Below, piece by piece: positions 27,789 through 38,220 of a DNA stretch of 64,000 nt; the stretch's first letter is position 1, and each line of letters starts with the position of its first letter. Source of the stretch: Serratia sp. FDAARGOS_506 (GTDB taxonomy: Bacteria > Pseudomonadota > Gammaproteobacteria > Enterobacterales > Enterobacteriaceae); assembly GCF_003812745.1 (NCBI RefSeq), contig NZ_CP033831.1, forward strand, positions 2,666,001 through 2,730,000, read 5' to 3'. Made by a program: the position numbers and the translations under genes. The notes beneath the pieces are model-generated. The model was given only the letters and a program-made list of their open reading frames with translations. It made no database searches and had not been told where the DNA came from.

Positions 27789-28850
27789 ATGAGTGAAATG
27801 TTTGATGTCAACGCGGCGGTGTATCCCTTCCCGCCTAAACCGGTACCGCTGGACGTAGCCGAAAAAGCCTTTTATCGCGAGAAGATCAAAACCCTGCTCA
27901 AGCAGCGCAATGCGGTGATGGTCGCCCACTATTATACCGATCCGGAAATCCAGGCGCTGGCGGAAGAAACCGGCGGCTGCGTGGCGGATTCGCTGGAAAT
28001 GGCGCGCTTCGGCAGCGCCCATCCGGCTTCCACGCTGTTGGTGGCCGGCGTACGCTTCATGGGAGAAACCGCCAAGATCCTCAGCCCGGAAAAGCAGGTG
28101 CTGATGCCGACGCTGTTTGCCGAATGTTCGCTGGATCTGGGCTGCCCGGAAGAGGAATTTCATGCGTTTTGCGACAGCCATCCCGATCGCACCGTGGTGG
28201 TCTATGCGAACACCTCGGCGGCGGTCAAAGCGCGCGCCGACTGGGTGGTCACTTCCAGCATCGCCGTTGAGCTGATTGAACACCTGGACAGCCTGGGCGA
28301 GAAGATCATTTGGGCACCGGATCGCCATCTGGGCAGCTACGTGCAAAAGCAGACCGGTGCCGACGTGCTGTGCTGGCAAGGCGCCTGCATTGTGCATGAC
28401 GAGTTTAAGACTCAGGCGCTGCGGCGCATGAAGGCGCTTTATCCGCAGGCGGCCATCCTGGTGCATCCCGAATCGCCTCAGGCGGTGGTCGAGCTGGCGG
28501 ATGCGGTGGGGTCTACCAGCCAACTGATTCAGGCGGCGAAAACATTGCCGCATCAACAGCTGATTGTCGCCACCGATCGCGGTATCTTTTATAAGATGCA
28601 GCAGGCCTGTCCGGAAAAGGAGCTGTTCGAGGCACCGACCGCCGGAGAAGGGGCGACCTGCCGCAGTTGCGCGCATTGCCCGTGGATGGCGATGAATGGC
28701 CTGAAGGCGATTGCCGAAGGGCTGGAGCAGGGGGGAGCGCAGCATGAAATTCATGTGGACGCCGCGCTACGCGAGAAGGCGCTGGTGCCGCTGAACCGCA
28801 TGCTGGATTTCGCCGCTCAGCTTAAGATGCAGGTTAAAGGCAACGCTTAA
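27789..28850 (+). CDS. nadA: Quinolinate synthase A
   Basis: A 353-residue [4Fe-4S] enzyme that condenses iminoaspartate with dihydroxyacetone phosphate to quinolinate in NAD synthesis. Candidate cluster cysteines are in [24 protein letters not shown] and the C-terminal [16 protein letters not shown]. The N-terminal [21 protein letters not shown] motif is typical. Length is as in E. coli. It is followed after 20 bases by pnuC, so NAD synthesis and precursor uptake are in one transcript. Confidence 0.97.
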   Translation: MSEMFDVNAAVYPFPPKPVPLDVAEKAFYREKIKTLLKQRNAVMVAHYYTDPEIQALAEETGGCVADSLEMARFGSAHPASTLLVAGVRFMGETAKILSPEKQVLMPTLFAECSLDLGCPEEEFHAFCDSHPDRTVVVYANTSAAVKARADWVVTSSIAVELIEHLDSLGEKIIWAPDRHLGSYVQKQTGADVLCWQGACIVHDEFKTQALRRMKALYPQAAILVHPESPQAVVELADAVGSTSQLIQAAKTLPHQQLIVATDRGIFYKMQQACPEKELFEAPTAGEGATCRSCAHCPWMAMNGLKAIAEGLEQGGAQHEIHVDAALREKALVPLNRMLDFAAQLKMQVKGNA

Positions 28851-28870
28851 CCGTTCAAAAGGATGACCTC

Positions 28871-29596
28871 ATGAGTTTCTTCAGTACCAGCAATATTCTG
28901 GTGCATATTCCGCTTGGCGCGGGCGGTTACGATCTGTCGTGGATCGAAGCCATCGGCACGTTATTCGGGTTGCTGTGCATCTGGTACGCCAGCAAGGAAA
29001 AAATCATCAACTACCTGTTCGGCCTGATCAACGTCACGCTGTTCGCGGTGATTTTCTTCCAGATCCAGCTGTACGCCAGCCTGCTGCTGCAGCTGTTCTT
29101 TTTCGGCGCCAACATTTACGGTTGGTATGCCTGGAGCCGACAAACCCAGGATAATCAGGCTGAACTGCAGATCCGCTGGCTGCCGCTGCCGAAGGCGTTG
29201 GCCTGGGCGGCGGTCTGCGTTATCGGTATCGGCCTGATGACCTTCAATATCGACCGCGTATTCGCTTGGTTGACGCAGGTTGCGGTAACGGTGATGCAAG
29301 GGCTGGGACTGAACGTCCGGATGCCTGAGCTGCAGCCGGACGCGTTCCCGTTCTGGGATTCGGCGATGATGGTGCTCTCCATCGTGGCGATGATTCTGAT
29401 GACGCGCAAATACGTGGAAAACTGGCTGCTGTGGGTGGTTATCGATGTCATCAGCGTGGCGATCTTCGCCTACCAGGGCGTGTACGCGATGGCGCTGGAA
29501 TACGTCATTCTGACGCTGATCGCCCTGAACGGCTCTTGGTTGTGGATCAAGAGCGCCGGGCGCAACCGTTCCAACCCGCTCTCTTCCGCACCGTAA
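28871..29596 (+). CDS. pnuC: Nicotinamide riboside transporter PnuC
   Basis: A 241-residue inner-membrane protein with seven hydrophobic helices of the PnuC family, which imports nicotinamide riboside for NAD salvage. Family motifs are EAIGTLFGLLCIWYASKEKIINYLFG near the N-terminus and the conserved YGWYAWSR. AAAAGGATGACC before the ATG is the ribosome site. It is in operon with nadA, as in E. coli, and ends 35 bases before the convergent zitB. Confidence 0.95.
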   Translation: MSFFSTSNILVHIPLGAGGYDLSWIEAIGTLFGLLCIWYASKEKIINYLFGLINVTLFAVIFFQIQLYASLLLQLFFFGANIYGWYAWSRQTQDNQAELQIRWLPLPKALAWAAVCVIGIGLMTFNIDRVFAWLTQVAVTVMQGLGLNVRMPELQPDAFPFWDSAMMVLSIVAMILMTRKYVENWLLWVVIDVISVAIFAYQGVYAMALEYVILTLIALNGSWLWIKSAGRNRSNPLSSAP

Positions 29597-29602
29597 CAAT
29601 GC

Positions 29603-29627
29603 AGAGGGCGCCGTGGTGGCGCCCTCT
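29603..29627. terminator. Hairpin between convergent pnuC and zitB
   Basis: AGAGGGCGCC and GGCGCCCTCT form a perfect 10-bp stem with a five-base loop. It lies within the 35-base gap of two convergent genes. T-tracts are poor on both sides, but stem and position suggest a shared terminator. Confidence 0.6.
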
Positions 29628-29631
29628 TGGC

Positions 29632-30594
29632 TTAGTGGCGATGTCCCAGATGGGAGTGCGCTTCGGCATGTGAGTGTTCACTCGGCTCCGGCGCCCGGTT
29701 AATACCGCAGTCCGGCGTTTCGCAGTGCTGGTACTCCATTTGAATGGTCACGTGGCCAATCTTGTAGTGTTCCAACAGATAAGCCTGAATGCGTTGCAAC
29801 AACCCATCGTGGTCATGCGGCGGGATCACCTGCGCATGCAGCGTCATCAGCTTCTGTTCGCCGATCTGCCAGACATGCACGTGATGGATGTTGCGCACTT
29901 CCGGGATATTCAGGCACAGGTCTTTTTGCAGCTTGGCGATATCGACCTCCTGCGGCGTGCCTTCCAACAGCTCGTGGAAACTCTCCTTCAGCAGCCGCCA
30001 GGCGCTGCGCAGCACCAGACAGGAGACCAGCACAGACAGGATCGGATCAATCGGGGTCCAGCCGGTGGCAAGAATGACGATGGCGGCGACGATGGCGCCC
30101 ACTGAACCGAGCAGGTCGCCCAGCACATGCAGTGCGGCGGCGCGCACGTTGATATTCTTCTCTTCACTGCCGCGATGGAGCAGCCAGAAGGCGAACAGGT
30201 TCGCCAGCAGCCCCGCTATGGCGATGATCAGCATTGGGGTACCCATCACCGGCTGCGGTTCGAAGAAACGCCGTATCGCCTCCCACAGGATGAATACCAC
30301 GATCACCAGCAGCGCCGCAGCGTTGAGGAAGGCCGCCAGGGTGGTCAGGCGCAGATAGCCGAAGGTGTGGCGCGCGTTGGGCTTGCGCTGGGAGAAGTGT
30401 ACCGCCATCAGTGCCACCAGCAGCGCGGCGGCATCGGTCAGCATGTGGCCGGCATCGGCCAACAGCGCCAGCGAGCCGGACAACAGGCCGCCGACCACTT
30501 CGGCCACCATGAAGACTGCGGTGACTAAAAAAGCGGTCAGTAGGCGTTTACTATTACTGTCTTTCGGCAGGTGTATGTGTGGAGTGTCCGACAT
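29632..30594 (-). CDS. zitB: Zinc efflux cation-diffusion-facilitator ZitB
   Basis: A 320-residue CDF exporter with six transmembrane helices and a cytoplasmic C-terminal domain. Metal-site motifs are in helix 2 ([19 protein letters not shown]) and helix 5 ([15 protein letters not shown]). The C-terminus is His-rich ([14 protein letters not shown]), and the N-terminus HIHL also has His. It should export Zn2+ in exchange for protons. Its ATG overlaps the stop of the upstream hybrid kinase by one base (TAATG), so it is the third gene of the regulator-kinase operon. In E. coli zitB sits alone between pnuC and ybgS. Confidence 0.93.
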   Translation of the reverse strand: MSDTPHIHLPKDSNSKRLLTAFLVTAVFMVAEVVGGLLSGSLALLADAGHMLTDAAALLVALMAVHFSQRKPNARHTFGYLRLTTLAAFLNAAALLVIVVFILWEAIRRFFEPQPVMGTPMLIIAIAGLLANLFAFWLLHRGSEEKNINVRAAALHVLGDLLGSVGAIVAAIVILATGWTPIDPILSVLVSCLVLRSAWRLLKESFHELLEGTPQEVDIAKLQKDLCLNIPEVRNIHHVHVWQIGEQKLMTLHAQVIPPHDHDGLLQRIQAYLLEHYKIGHVTIQMEYQHCETPDCGINRAPEPSEHSHAEAHSHLGHRH

Positions 30595-33500
30595 TATTCA
30601 TCCTTATGCATTGCGAAAGAGGGGGCGGCGGCGAGCAGAGCGTCCAGCTCCGGCACTATCTGCGCCATTAACGCCTTTAATTTAGTATAAGCGGCGGCAG
30701 CAAACTCGCCCCGACGTGCGGTTTCTACCAGTTGCTGGCACAGCTGCGCGGCTTCCGGCAGCTGCAGCATCAGCAGGCTGCCTTTGATGCGGTGCGCCGC
30801 CTGCTCCAGGCGCGGCCAGTCGCTTGCAGCGACGGCATCCGCGAGCCGCTGCCGGTCTTGCTGCAGCGTATCGCTGAGCGTCTGCGCCAACCGCTGTACC
30901 ATGGCGCGATCGCCACCCGCCATTTCGGCCAGCGTTTGTCGCAGGTCAGTAAGGACTGACTTTTCTTCCTGAACCTGCGGTTGCTGAGCCAATACCTGGC
31001 CGATCGCCGCCAGTGAAATCGGTTTGGTCAGGAAGTGATCGATCGCCACCAACCCCGGCGGAATGCGAGTAAACTCCTGCACGTCCGCCGAACAGAGCAC
31101 AATGCGGCAAGGTTGTCGCTGCAACCGTTGTTCGTCGCGGCGGATCAGCCTGGCCAGCGTCAGGCCGTCCGGCCGTGGCATGTTATAGTCGATAAACAGC
31201 AGATCGAACGGTTGCCGGCGCTGGGCCTTCAACAACGCATAGCCTTGTTCAAACCGCGCGGGCTGCAGCCCGAAGTGGCGCAGCTGGCGTTCCATCAGCA
31301 ACAGGTTGGTGGGGTGATCGTCGATCAGCGCGGTGCGCAAGGCGGAAGGCGGCAGAGCAAAGGTGTGTTCTTCCGAGGCGACAGCCGGCGCCGCGCCGCT
31401 TAGCTCGACCGGTATCGTGACCTCGACGCGGGTGCCGATGCCCGGCTGCGATTGCAGCTCAATGCGGCCGCCCATTTGTTCGACGATCTCTTTGCAGATA
31501 GACAGCCCCAAACCGGTGCCTTGCACCGAGATGCGTTGCGCGCCGCGCGCACGGTAAAACGGTTGGAACAGCTTGCCTATCTCATCGGCGGCGATGCCGC
31601 AGCCGCTGTCGTTCACCGTTAATCGCAATTCCCCCTGCCGCTCATCCTGCGCGCGCCAGCCGATCTCGACCTGAATAGTGCCGCGCGGCGTAAACTTTAT
31701 CGCGTTGTTTATCAGGTTGTTAGCTACCTGAAGTAAACGCTCACCATCAATAATCACCGCCTCAGGCAGCGCCGGATCCGCCACCACGCTCAGCGTCAAC
31801 GGCCGTTCGCCGATCAGCGGCCGGTAGAGGGCGTCGATACGCGCCACCCAAGGGCGCAGCGCTACCGGTTTCGGTGCCAGCGTCAGCGAACCGGTTTCCA
31901 GTCGGGCGTGATCCTGCAGGTCGTTGAGCAGGTTGAGCAGCGAAGAGGCTGAGCTGTAAATCACCGGCAGGCTTTCCGGCGCGGGTTGGTGTTTGAGCTC
32001 CAGCTCCAGCAGGCCGAGGATGGCGTGCATCGGCGTGCGCAGCTCGTGGCTGACGGTGGCGAGGAATTTGCTCTTCATGCGGTTTTCCGCTTCGGCGCGG
32101 CGGCGCGCGTGTTCGAGCTCTTCGCGTTCGCGTTTTTCACGGCGCTGCAGCATGAAACGGCGCAGCGTCAGCGCCAGCAGCAACACGGTGGCGGCGGCCA
32201 GCAGTGCCAGCAGCCAGGTGGTCTGCGGCGGCATGCGGTTGTCGTTCACGGCGTCGATCAGGTTGCTGCGATCGACGATCCACTCGTCGCGCAGCGATTG
32301 CAGGGTGTCCGCCGGGATCTGCATCAGGTTCTTATCGAGGATTGCCAACAGAAGAGGTTGATCGCGGCGCACGCCGAAGGCTACCGGATAGGGGATGTTG
32401 TTGGCGGCAAAGGCCAGCTTGATGGCGCCGGAATAGCGCGACAGCGCCAAAAAGTTGGCGGAGATGACGTTATCCACCAAGGCATCCAGCTGGCCGTTGG
32501 CCAGCGCGTCGTACATGGATTTGCTGTCGTCGAAGCTGATGGTCTGTTCCTGTTCCGGCACCAGCCCCTGCGCCAAGTCGCCCTGCAGCACGCCGATGCG
32601 CTTACCGGTCAGATCGCTCCAGGTGGAAATGCCGTTGGCATGCTGGCCGACGTAAACGCCCCACAGCGAACGATGGATCGGCATGCTGGCACCGTAGCGC
32701 GCCTTGACGCCGCGAGCCAGCGGCAGGGCGGCACGGAAGCTGGCCTGGCCGGATTGCACCAACCGATCGGCCTGCTCGGCGTTGCGTGCCCACAGCGGCG
32801 CAAAACGCAGCCCGGTGTTTTGTGCGATGATGTTGAGAATGTCGATGGCGTAGCCGCGCGGCTGGCCGTCGGAGCCGCGGTAGGCGAACGGGAAGTTGTT
32901 CTCGATGGCGGCGTAGTAAACCACGCGGTGGCTCGCCACCCAATTCTTCTCCATCGTCGTCAGATCGGCATTGCCGGTGTCGAGGTAGCTGGGGATCTTT
33001 TTACTCCAGCGGCTCTGCAGGGCATTCATCAGCTCCATCGGCGCGTCGGCGATGGCGGTGTCCAGCGTGTCTATCAGCCGTGAGTCGGCGGCGGCGAACA
33101 CGAAGGACAGGTTGCCCAGGTTCTCATTGCTTTCAATCTGATAGAGCTGACCGAGCTGCAGCTGGTCGATGATAAAGCTGGCGCTGGCCTCATCGGCAAT
33201 AAAGTAGTCGCTGCTGCCGTTGAGCAGCGAGTAAACCGCCTGCAGATTGTTGTCATAGCGCTGGATCTGCGACGCGACCGCTTGCAAAGCGCCGCCGGAC
33301 TGCATATCGGTCAGGGCGCCGATCGCGACGCGGGCGTTGGCGGAATTGAGCATTACCGGTCGATCGTTGCTGCGATCGCGCAATACGCGCAAGTTGCTGA
33401 CGTAGTAGGGCTGAGAGAGCGCCAATCCGTGCAGCGCTTCACTCTGCGGGATGCCGTACAGCAGATCGATCTTGCCGTCGTGCAGCGCCTGCTCCAGCTG

Positions 33501-33794
33501 CTTCAGATCGGCAAAGCCGTAAATGGCGAAGCGAATACCGGTCACCTGCTGGATATAGCCGAGGTAGTCGGCGTTCAGCCCATACAGATCGTCGTCCACG
33601 ATGATGTTGTACGGGCTGGTGTTCTCGCTGATGATACCGACGCGCAGCATACGGTCGCGCCAAGGGTTTTTCTCGCCGACGATCAGCATGTTCTCGGGCG
33701 TATTCAGGTTGCTGACCAGCTGGTAGCGCACCGGCTCCGCCGCCTGCGCCAGACCGCACCACAGGAGCAGCAGCAGCAGGGCGCGGCGCATCAT
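30594..33794 (-). CDS. BvgS/EvgS-like hybrid sensor histidine kinase
   Basis: A 1066-residue membrane sensor. Order: signal peptide (about 1-19); two periplasmic solute-binding (SBP_bac_3-like) domains at about 45-265 and 285-505; one transmembrane helix at about 525-545; a HisKA domain with His583 in [12 protein letters not shown]; an ATPase domain with N-box [13 protein letters not shown] and G-box [15 protein letters not shown]; a receiver domain with Asp869 in [13 protein letters not shown]; and an HPt domain with His1001 in AAHRIKGSL. All phosphorelay residues are present, so a four-step relay to the adjacent regulator is expected. It overlaps the regulator gene by four bases and zitB by one. 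The signal is unknown; coupling to zitB suggests metal or envelope stress, as inference. Confidence 0.92.
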   Translation of the reverse strand: MMRRALLLLLLWCGLAQAAEPVRYQLVSNLNTPENMLIVGEKNPWRDRMLRVGIISENTSPYNIIVDDDLYGLNADYLGYIQQVTGIRFAIYGFADLKQLEQALHDGKIDLLYGIPQSEALHGLALSQPYYVSNLRVLRDRSNDRPVMLNSANARVAIGALTDMQSGGALQAVASQIQRYDNNLQAVYSLLNGSSDYFIADEASASFIIDQLQLGQLYQIESNENLGNLSFVFAAADSRLIDTLDTAIADAPMELMNALQSRWSKKIPSYLDTGNADLTTMEKNWVASHRVVYYAAIENNFPFAYRGSDGQPRGYAIDILNIIAQNTGLRFAPLWARNAEQADRLVQSGQASFRAALPLARGVKARYGASMPIHRSLWGVYVGQHANGISTWSDLTGKRIGVLQGDLAQGLVPEQEQTISFDDSKSMYDALANGQLDALVDNVISANFLALSRYSGAIKLAFAANNIPYPVAFGVRRDQPLLLAILDKNLMQIPADTLQSLRDEWIVDRSNLIDAVNDNRMPPQTTWLLALLAAATVLLLALTLRRFMLQRREKREREELEHARRRAEAENRMKSKFLATVSHELRTPMHAILGLLELELKHQPAPESLPVIYSSASSLLNLLNDLQDHARLETGSLTLAPKPVALRPWVARIDALYRPLIGERPLTLSVVADPALPEAVIIDGERLLQVANNLINNAIKFTPRGTIQVEIGWRAQDERQGELRLTVNDSGCGIAADEIGKLFQPFYRARGAQRISVQGTGLGLSICKEIVEQMGGRIELQSQPGIGTRVEVTIPVELSGAAPAVASEEHTFALPPSALRTALIDDHPTNLLLMERQLRHFGLQPARFEQGYALLKAQRRQPFDLLFIDYNMPRPDGLTLARLIRRDEQRLQRQPCRIVLCSADVQEFTRIPPGLVAIDHFLTKPISLAAIGQVLAQQPQVQEEKSVLTDLRQTLAEMAGGDRAMVQRLAQTLSDTLQQDRQRLADAVAASDWPRLEQAAHRIKGSLLMLQLPEAAQLCQQLVETARRGEFAAAAYTKLKALMAQIVPELDALLAAAPSFAMHKDE

Positions 33795-34396
33795 GGCGCC
33801 AACTCTTTAAACACCGCCACCAGCTCCAGCAGGTTGCCGGCGCCGGTTTTGCGCTGGATGTTTTTCTTGTGCGTGCTGACGGTCTTGTTGCTGATGTGCA
33901 GCCGATCGGCGATCTGCAGGTTGGACAACCCCTGGCTCAGCAAGCCCAGCACCTCGAGTTCCTTGGGGGTGAGCAGCCCGCCTTCCGCCGTCGGCGCCTC
34001 TTCCGCCAGCGCGGCGGCGGGGAAGCTGGTTTCACCGTCCAGCACTTGCTCGATCGCCTGCACCAGCTGTGCCAGAGAGCTGCCTTTATTGACGAAACCG
34101 TTGGCACCGGCGGCATGCGCCATACGCGCATAGACCTCGGCTTCCTGCGCGGTATAGATCAGGATCGGCTGCTGCGGGTAGCGACGACGGATTTTTTTCA
34201 ACAGCTGCAGCCCGTCGACCTGCGGCAGACCGATATCCAGGATCACCAGGCCGAAAGTGGCCCCAGCCAACAGGGCCAGCGCCTGAATGTCGTCCTGCGC
34301 TGCCTGCAGACGGTAGGTGCGGGATGATTTCATTAGCGCCGCTTCCAGTGCGACATGAACCACCGGGTGGTCATCAACTAATAACAGAGAGGGCAT
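33791..34396 (-). CDS. BvgA/EvgA-like LuxR-type response regulator
   Basis: About 201 residues: a receiver domain (first 120) and a C-terminal NarL/LuxR helix-turn-helix (LTPKELEVLGLLSQGLSNLQ...KTVSTHKKNI). The phosphoacceptor Asp is in LVILDIGLPQVDG, with the acidic pair in LVDDHPVV. The first ATG (34396) is preferred; a TTG two codons earlier is an alternative. The gene heads the regulator-kinase-zitB operon and divides from aroG by about 210 bases. It should receive phosphate from the hybrid kinase and control genes not identifiable here, probably including its own operon. Confidence 0.9.
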   Translation of the reverse strand: MPSLLLVDDHPVVHVALEAALMKSSRTYRLQAAQDDIQALALLAGATFGLVILDIGLPQVDGLQLLKKIRRRYPQQPILIYTAQEAEVYARMAHAAGANGFVNKGSSLAQLVQAIEQVLDGETSFPAAALAEEAPTAEGGLLTPKELEVLGLLSQGLSNLQIADRLHISNKTVSTHKKNIQRKTGAGNLLELVAVFKELAP

Positions 34397-34608
34397 GTTC
34401 AACTCGTGTCACTTTATATTCCTATCGCTAGCATAGCGAAAAAGGAGGCTCTGCGCTCCCCTGATGAAACAGCACAATCTGCTGTTAATTTGGCGGTTCC
34501 AGAGGAGGGGGGTAAAGGTGATTTACAGCGCCATTCCCACAGGCTAGATTGTTTGGATCTACACCGTTACGCACTGCGAAATACCCCTCGATACCGAATG
34601 GAAAAGCT

Positions 34609-35661
34609 ATGAATTACCAAAACGACGATTTACGCATTAATGATATTAAGGAACTCCTGCCGCCAGTGGCTCTGCTGGAGAAATTCCCGGCCACTGAACG
34701 CGCAGCAAAGACGGTGTCCCAGGCCCGCAGCGCAATTCACAATATCCTCCGCGGCAGCGACGATCGCCTGCTGGTGGTGATTGGCCCTTGCTCTATCCAT
34801 GACACGAAAGCCGCCAAAGAGTACGCAGAGCGTCTGCTGGCGCTGCGTGAAGAACTGAAGGGCGAGCTGGAAGTAGTGATGCGCGTATACTTCGAAAAAC
34901 CGCGCACCACCGTGGGCTGGAAAGGCCTAATCAACGATCCGCAGATGGACAACAGCTTCAACATCAACGACGGTTTGCGTCTGGCGCGCAAGCTGCTGGT
35001 GGAGATCAACGACAGCGGCCTGCCGGCCGCCGGGGAATTCCTCGACATGATCACGCCGCAGTACCTGGCGGATCTGATGAGCTGGGGCGCCATCGGCGCG
35101 CGCACCACGGAATCGCAGGTTCACCGCGAGCTGGCCTCAGGCCTCTCTTGTCCGGTCGGCTTCAAGAACGGCACCGACGGCACCATCAAAGTGGCGATCG
35201 ACGCCATTAACGCCGCCGGTGCGCCGCACTGCTTCCTGTCGGTGACCAAGTGGGGCCATTCGGCGATCGTTAACACCAGCGGCAACGGCGACTGCCACAT
35301 TATCCTGCGCGGCGGCAAGGAGCCGAATTACAGTGCGGCGCACGTGAAAGACGTCAAAGCCGGCCTGAGCAAAGCCGGGCTGCCGGCGCAGGTGATGATC
35401 GACTTCAGCCATGCCAACAGCAGCAAACAGTTCAAAAAACAGATGGACGTGAGCGCTGACGTTTGCGGGCAGATTAGCGGCGGTGAAAAAGCGATTATCG
35501 GCGTGATGATTGAGAGTCACCTGGTCGAAGGCAACCAGAACCTCGAAAGCGGCGAACCGCTGGTTTATGGCAAGAGCGTGACCGACGGCTGCATCGGCTG
35601 GCAGGACACCGAAACCGTGCTGCGCGATCTGGCGGCGGCGGTGAAAGCGCGCCGCGGATAA
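34609..35661 (+). CDS. aroG: 3-deoxy-7-phosphoheptulonate synthase, Phe-sensitive
   Basis: A 350-residue DAHP synthase that joins phosphoenolpyruvate and erythrose-4-phosphate in the first step of the shikimate pathway. It resembles E. coli AroG (MNYQNDDLRI start, LLVVIGPCSIHD, EFLDMITPQYLADLMSWGAIGARTTESQVHRE) rather than AroF or AroH, so feedback by phenylalanine is expected. The ATG at 34609 gives the family N-terminus; a longer in-frame start is rejected. It stands alone and has a terminator. Confidence 0.97.
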   Translation: MNYQNDDLRINDIKELLPPVALLEKFPATERAAKTVSQARSAIHNILRGSDDRLLVVIGPCSIHDTKAAKEYAERLLALREELKGELEVVMRVYFEKPRTTVGWKGLINDPQMDNSFNINDGLRLARKLLVEINDSGLPAAGEFLDMITPQYLADLMSWGAIGARTTESQVHRELASGLSCPVGFKNGTDGTIKVAIDAINAAGAPHCFLSVTKWGHSAIVNTSGNGDCHIILRGGKEPNYSAAHVKDVKAGLSKAGLPAQVMIDFSHANSSKQFKKQMDVSADVCGQISGGEKAIIGVMIESHLVEGNQNLESGEPLVYGKSVTDGCIGWQDTETVLRDLAAAVKARRG

Positions 35662-35675
35662 TCGCAAAAATGAAC

Positions 35676-35700
35676 AGGGTCCGGCAGCGGGCCCTTGTTT
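35676..35700 (+). terminator. Terminator after aroG
   Basis: AGGGTCC and GGGCCCT (one G-U pair) form a 7-bp stem with a six-base loop, followed by TGTTT. It is a moderate Rho-independent terminator 15 bases after aroG. The remaining bases to 35898 are AT-rich and hold no seen gene. Confidence 0.6.
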
Positions 35701-35898
35701 ACTCCTTATCATTGCACTTCTCTATATCTATCCCGCTAATTTAAGGCTTACAATTAATAGGCCAATTAAATCATTAAGCGACCACCTTCGCACTATTCCT
35801 ATTTAATAAAAGAATAATTGTCACTGCTCGTGGCATTGTGCTTATATAAGACGCTTTTTTATTCCACAAACCGCGCATAACGAATAAGCGGGGGTGGT

Positions 35899-37119
35899 AT
35901 GACCTATTACTTTCAGGATGAAAGAATTATGACAAGCAATACCTCGCAGCCGCTGGGGCTGCACCGGCTTAAATTCCATGGGAAAGGTGGTGAGTACTTC
36001 GCGATTTGGTTGGTCAACGCATTATTGACCATCGTGACCCTGGGTATCTATTCCGCCTGGGCGACAGTACGTCGTCGTCGCTATTTTTACGGCAACACGG
36101 AATTGGACGGCGATCGTTTCGATTACCATGCGCAACCGCTGCAAATTCTGAAAGGGCGGCTGTTGGTGATCGGCGGCATCATCGTGTTTTATATCCTGTT
36201 AGCGGTAATGCCGCTGCTGGGGCTGCTGGCTTTACTGGTACTGCTGGCCCTGCTGCCGTGGATCGTTATTCGCAGCTGGCGCTACAATGCGATTATGTCG
36301 AGCTATCGCGGCGTGCGTTTTAATTATGTCTGCCGCACCGGACGCGCTTATTGGGCGTTACTGTTCTGCCCGCTATTACTGATTATTGGGCTTTATGTCG
36401 CCTTAATCATTTTGCTCAGCATTGGCAGCGGCTTAGGCAGCATCAACGCCATCAGCCTGATGGTGGTGTTAACGCTGATGTTGGCCGTGCCGGCATTTGC
36501 TGCCGTCAACGGTATTATTAGCGCGCTGCAGCACGATCTGTACGTCAATAATCTGTTCTTCGGCCGCACGCCGTTTATTGCCGAGCTGAAAAAGTCGGCC
36601 TTCATCAAATTTGCCTTGATCGGCCTGCTCATTTTCCTGCCGTTCATGTTGGCTGCGCTGGTGTGTATGGGGTCGTTTATCCTGTCACTGTACCAAATGG
36701 TATTAATGGGTATGTTGACGGATGAAACCGCCGATTTGCTGGTGCTGGAGAATATTGGCAGTTTGCTGCTGATGATGGTGATATTGCTGATTGGCGCCTT
36801 GATTTCCGGCAGCTATCAGATCGTCGCACAACGCAACTATCTGTTTAACCAGGCGACGCTGAACGGCAGCATCAAACTGCGTTCTTCCATGCAAACGCTG
36901 CCGTATATGGGACTGTTGATCACCAATACCCTGATCACGCTGTTCTCGTTCGGTTTCGCCGTACCGGTGGCGGAAGTGCGTCACGCCCGTTATCTGGCGG
37001 AGTGTACGTCGGTCGAAGGCGATCTGGCGTTGCTGGACATCGCGGCGCATCAGGAAACGGCCAACAGCGCGGTGGCCGAAGAAGCGGTACAGGCGCTGGA
37101 TCTGGGCGGCAGTTTCTGA
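35899..37119 (+). CDS. DUF898 (YjgN-like) membrane protein
   Basis: A polytopic inner-membrane protein of the YjgN/DUF898 family, 406 residues from the ATG at 35899 (GGGGGTGG upstream) or 396 from the ATG at 35929 (AGGATGAAAG upstream). The repeated family motif is visible twice: LHRLKFHGKGGEYFAIWLVN...GIYSAWATVRRRRYFYGNT, and a later YNAIMSSYRGVRFNYVCRTGRAYW. About nine hydrophobic segments follow. No function is established for the family. A zinc metallopeptidase gene starts seven bases after its stop, so the two are an operon. Confidence 0.85.
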   Translation: MTYYFQDERIMTSNTSQPLGLHRLKFHGKGGEYFAIWLVNALLTIVTLGIYSAWATVRRRRYFYGNTELDGDRFDYHAQPLQILKGRLLVIGGIIVFYILLAVMPLLGLLALLVLLALLPWIVIRSWRYNAIMSSYRGVRFNYVCRTGRAYWALLFCPLLLIIGLYVALIILLSIGSGLGSINAISLMVVLTLMLAVPAFAAVNGIISALQHDLYVNNLFFGRTPFIAELKKSAFIKFALIGLLIFLPFMLAALVCMGSFILSLYQMVLMGMLTDETADLLVLENIGSLLLMMVILLIGALISGSYQIVAQRNYLFNQATLNGSIKLRSSMQTLPYMGLLITNTLITLFSFGFAVPVAEVRHARYLAECTSVEGDLALLDIAAHQETANSAVAEEAVQALDLGGSF

Positions 37120-37126
37120 GGCGCCA

Positions 37127-38173
37127 ATGATCCTCGAGGGCGCCTATCAGTTGCCGGGGCGGGCCGCACGTGAAGCGGCCCGCCTGCTGGTGAACGAAAG
37201 CGGCGAGGGCGTGACGCTGCAGCGGCAGGATGAGCAGCGCTATATCCCATTGGCGGACATCACCGTCTCTGCTGCGTTGGGCAATATTCCACTGACGCTG
37301 ACTTTCAGCGACGGCGCGCGCTTTGTGCCGGATGACGACGCGGCCTTTCGTCGTTGGTTCTATCAGCGCCGTTCGCCGGGTTGGGTGCATCGCCTGGAAC
37401 GCCATAAACGCGGCGTCGCCCTGGCGCTGCTGATGACGCTGTTCACGGTCGTGGCTTACGTATATGTGGTATTGCCGTGGGCGAGCAGCGAGATCGCCAT
37501 GCGTATCCCCACGTCGGTGGAACAGACGCTGGGCGAACATACGCAGACGTTCTTGAGCCAGAGCGGTTTCGAGCCCTCGGCATTGCCGGCCGAGCGGCAG
37601 CAGGCGTTGCAGCGGCTGTTCCGGCAGGTGATGCCGGCCGAGATGCGTGAGGAGCGCACACCGCTGTCGCTGAAACTGATGGCGGTGCCTGGTGCGCCGA
37701 ACGCCTTTATGTTGCCAGATGGCACGCTGGTACTCAGCGATAGTCTGGTCGCCCTATCGAAAAACGACGACGCCCTGGCGGCAGTCATGTTGCATGAGAT
37801 GGGGCACCACGCTCATCGCCACCCGATGCGCATGCTGGTGCGTTCGTCACTGGTGGCGTTGACGCTGATGTGGATGACCGGCGACGTCAGTGGCATCGGC
37901 GACACACTGCTGCAGTCTGCGTCCTTCGTGAATGAGATGCAGTTTTCCCGCGGGATGGAGCGCGAGGCGGATGCGTTCGCCATTGCGCAAATGCAGCGCC
38001 AGGGGCGTTCGCTGGCGGAGATGGCGGCGATCTACCGTGCGTTGGCGCAGGCGCCTGAACGTGAAACGGCTGATGGCTGGACGCTGCCGGCCTGGCTCAG
38101 CACCCATCCGGCGATGCAAGAACGGCTGGAGGCGGTGAATGAGGCGATGGCGCAGCAGCCGCGACAGCAATAA
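37127..38173 (+). CDS. M48-family zinc metallopeptidase, membrane-anchored
   Basis: A 348-residue peptidase. An N-terminal region (1-90) contains a short beta-rich part, then one transmembrane helix (VALALLMTLFTVVAYVYVVLPW, about 97-118). The periplasmic M48 domain carries VPGAPNAFMLPDGTLVLSDSL, the zinc motif HEMGHHAHR (His223, Glu224, His227) and the third-ligand region MEREADAFA. It resembles BepA/LoiP-type envelope quality-control proteases in the catalytic core only. Directly behind the DUF898 gene; the pair probably acts together in the envelope, which is inference. Confidence 0.87.
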   Translation: MILEGAYQLPGRAAREAARLLVNESGEGVTLQRQDEQRYIPLADITVSAALGNIPLTLTFSDGARFVPDDDAAFRRWFYQRRSPGWVHRLERHKRGVALALLMTLFTVVAYVYVVLPWASSEIAMRIPTSVEQTLGEHTQTFLSQSGFEPSALPAERQQALQRLFRQVMPAEMREERTPLSLKLMAVPGAPNAFMLPDGTLVLSDSLVALSKNDDALAAVMLHEMGHHAHRHPMRMLVRSSLVALTLMWMTGDVSGIGDTLLQSASFVNEMQFSRGMEREADAFAIAQMQRQGRSLAEMAAIYRALAQAPERETADGWTLPAWLSTHPAMQERLEAVNEAMAQQPRQQ

Positions 38174-38175
38174 AA

Positions 38176-38203
38176 AAAGCCCCCGGTTTTCACCGGGGGC
38201 TTT
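38176..38203. terminator. Bidirectional terminator between the M48 gene and gpmA
   Basis: AAAGCCCCCGGT and ACCGGGGGCTTT form a perfect 12-bp stem with a four-base loop. A-run on the left and T-run on the right serve both convergent genes. Confidence 0.92.
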
Positions 38204-38220
38204 CTCGTTAACGGGCGAAA

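Noticed and set aside
34511-34527. A TyrR-box-like palindrome (GGTAAA / TTTACA) upstream of aroG.
   Set aside because: The spacer is five bases rather than the six of the TyrR consensus and the first bases mismatch. TyrR control of aroG is likely from E. coli, but this site is not convincing.
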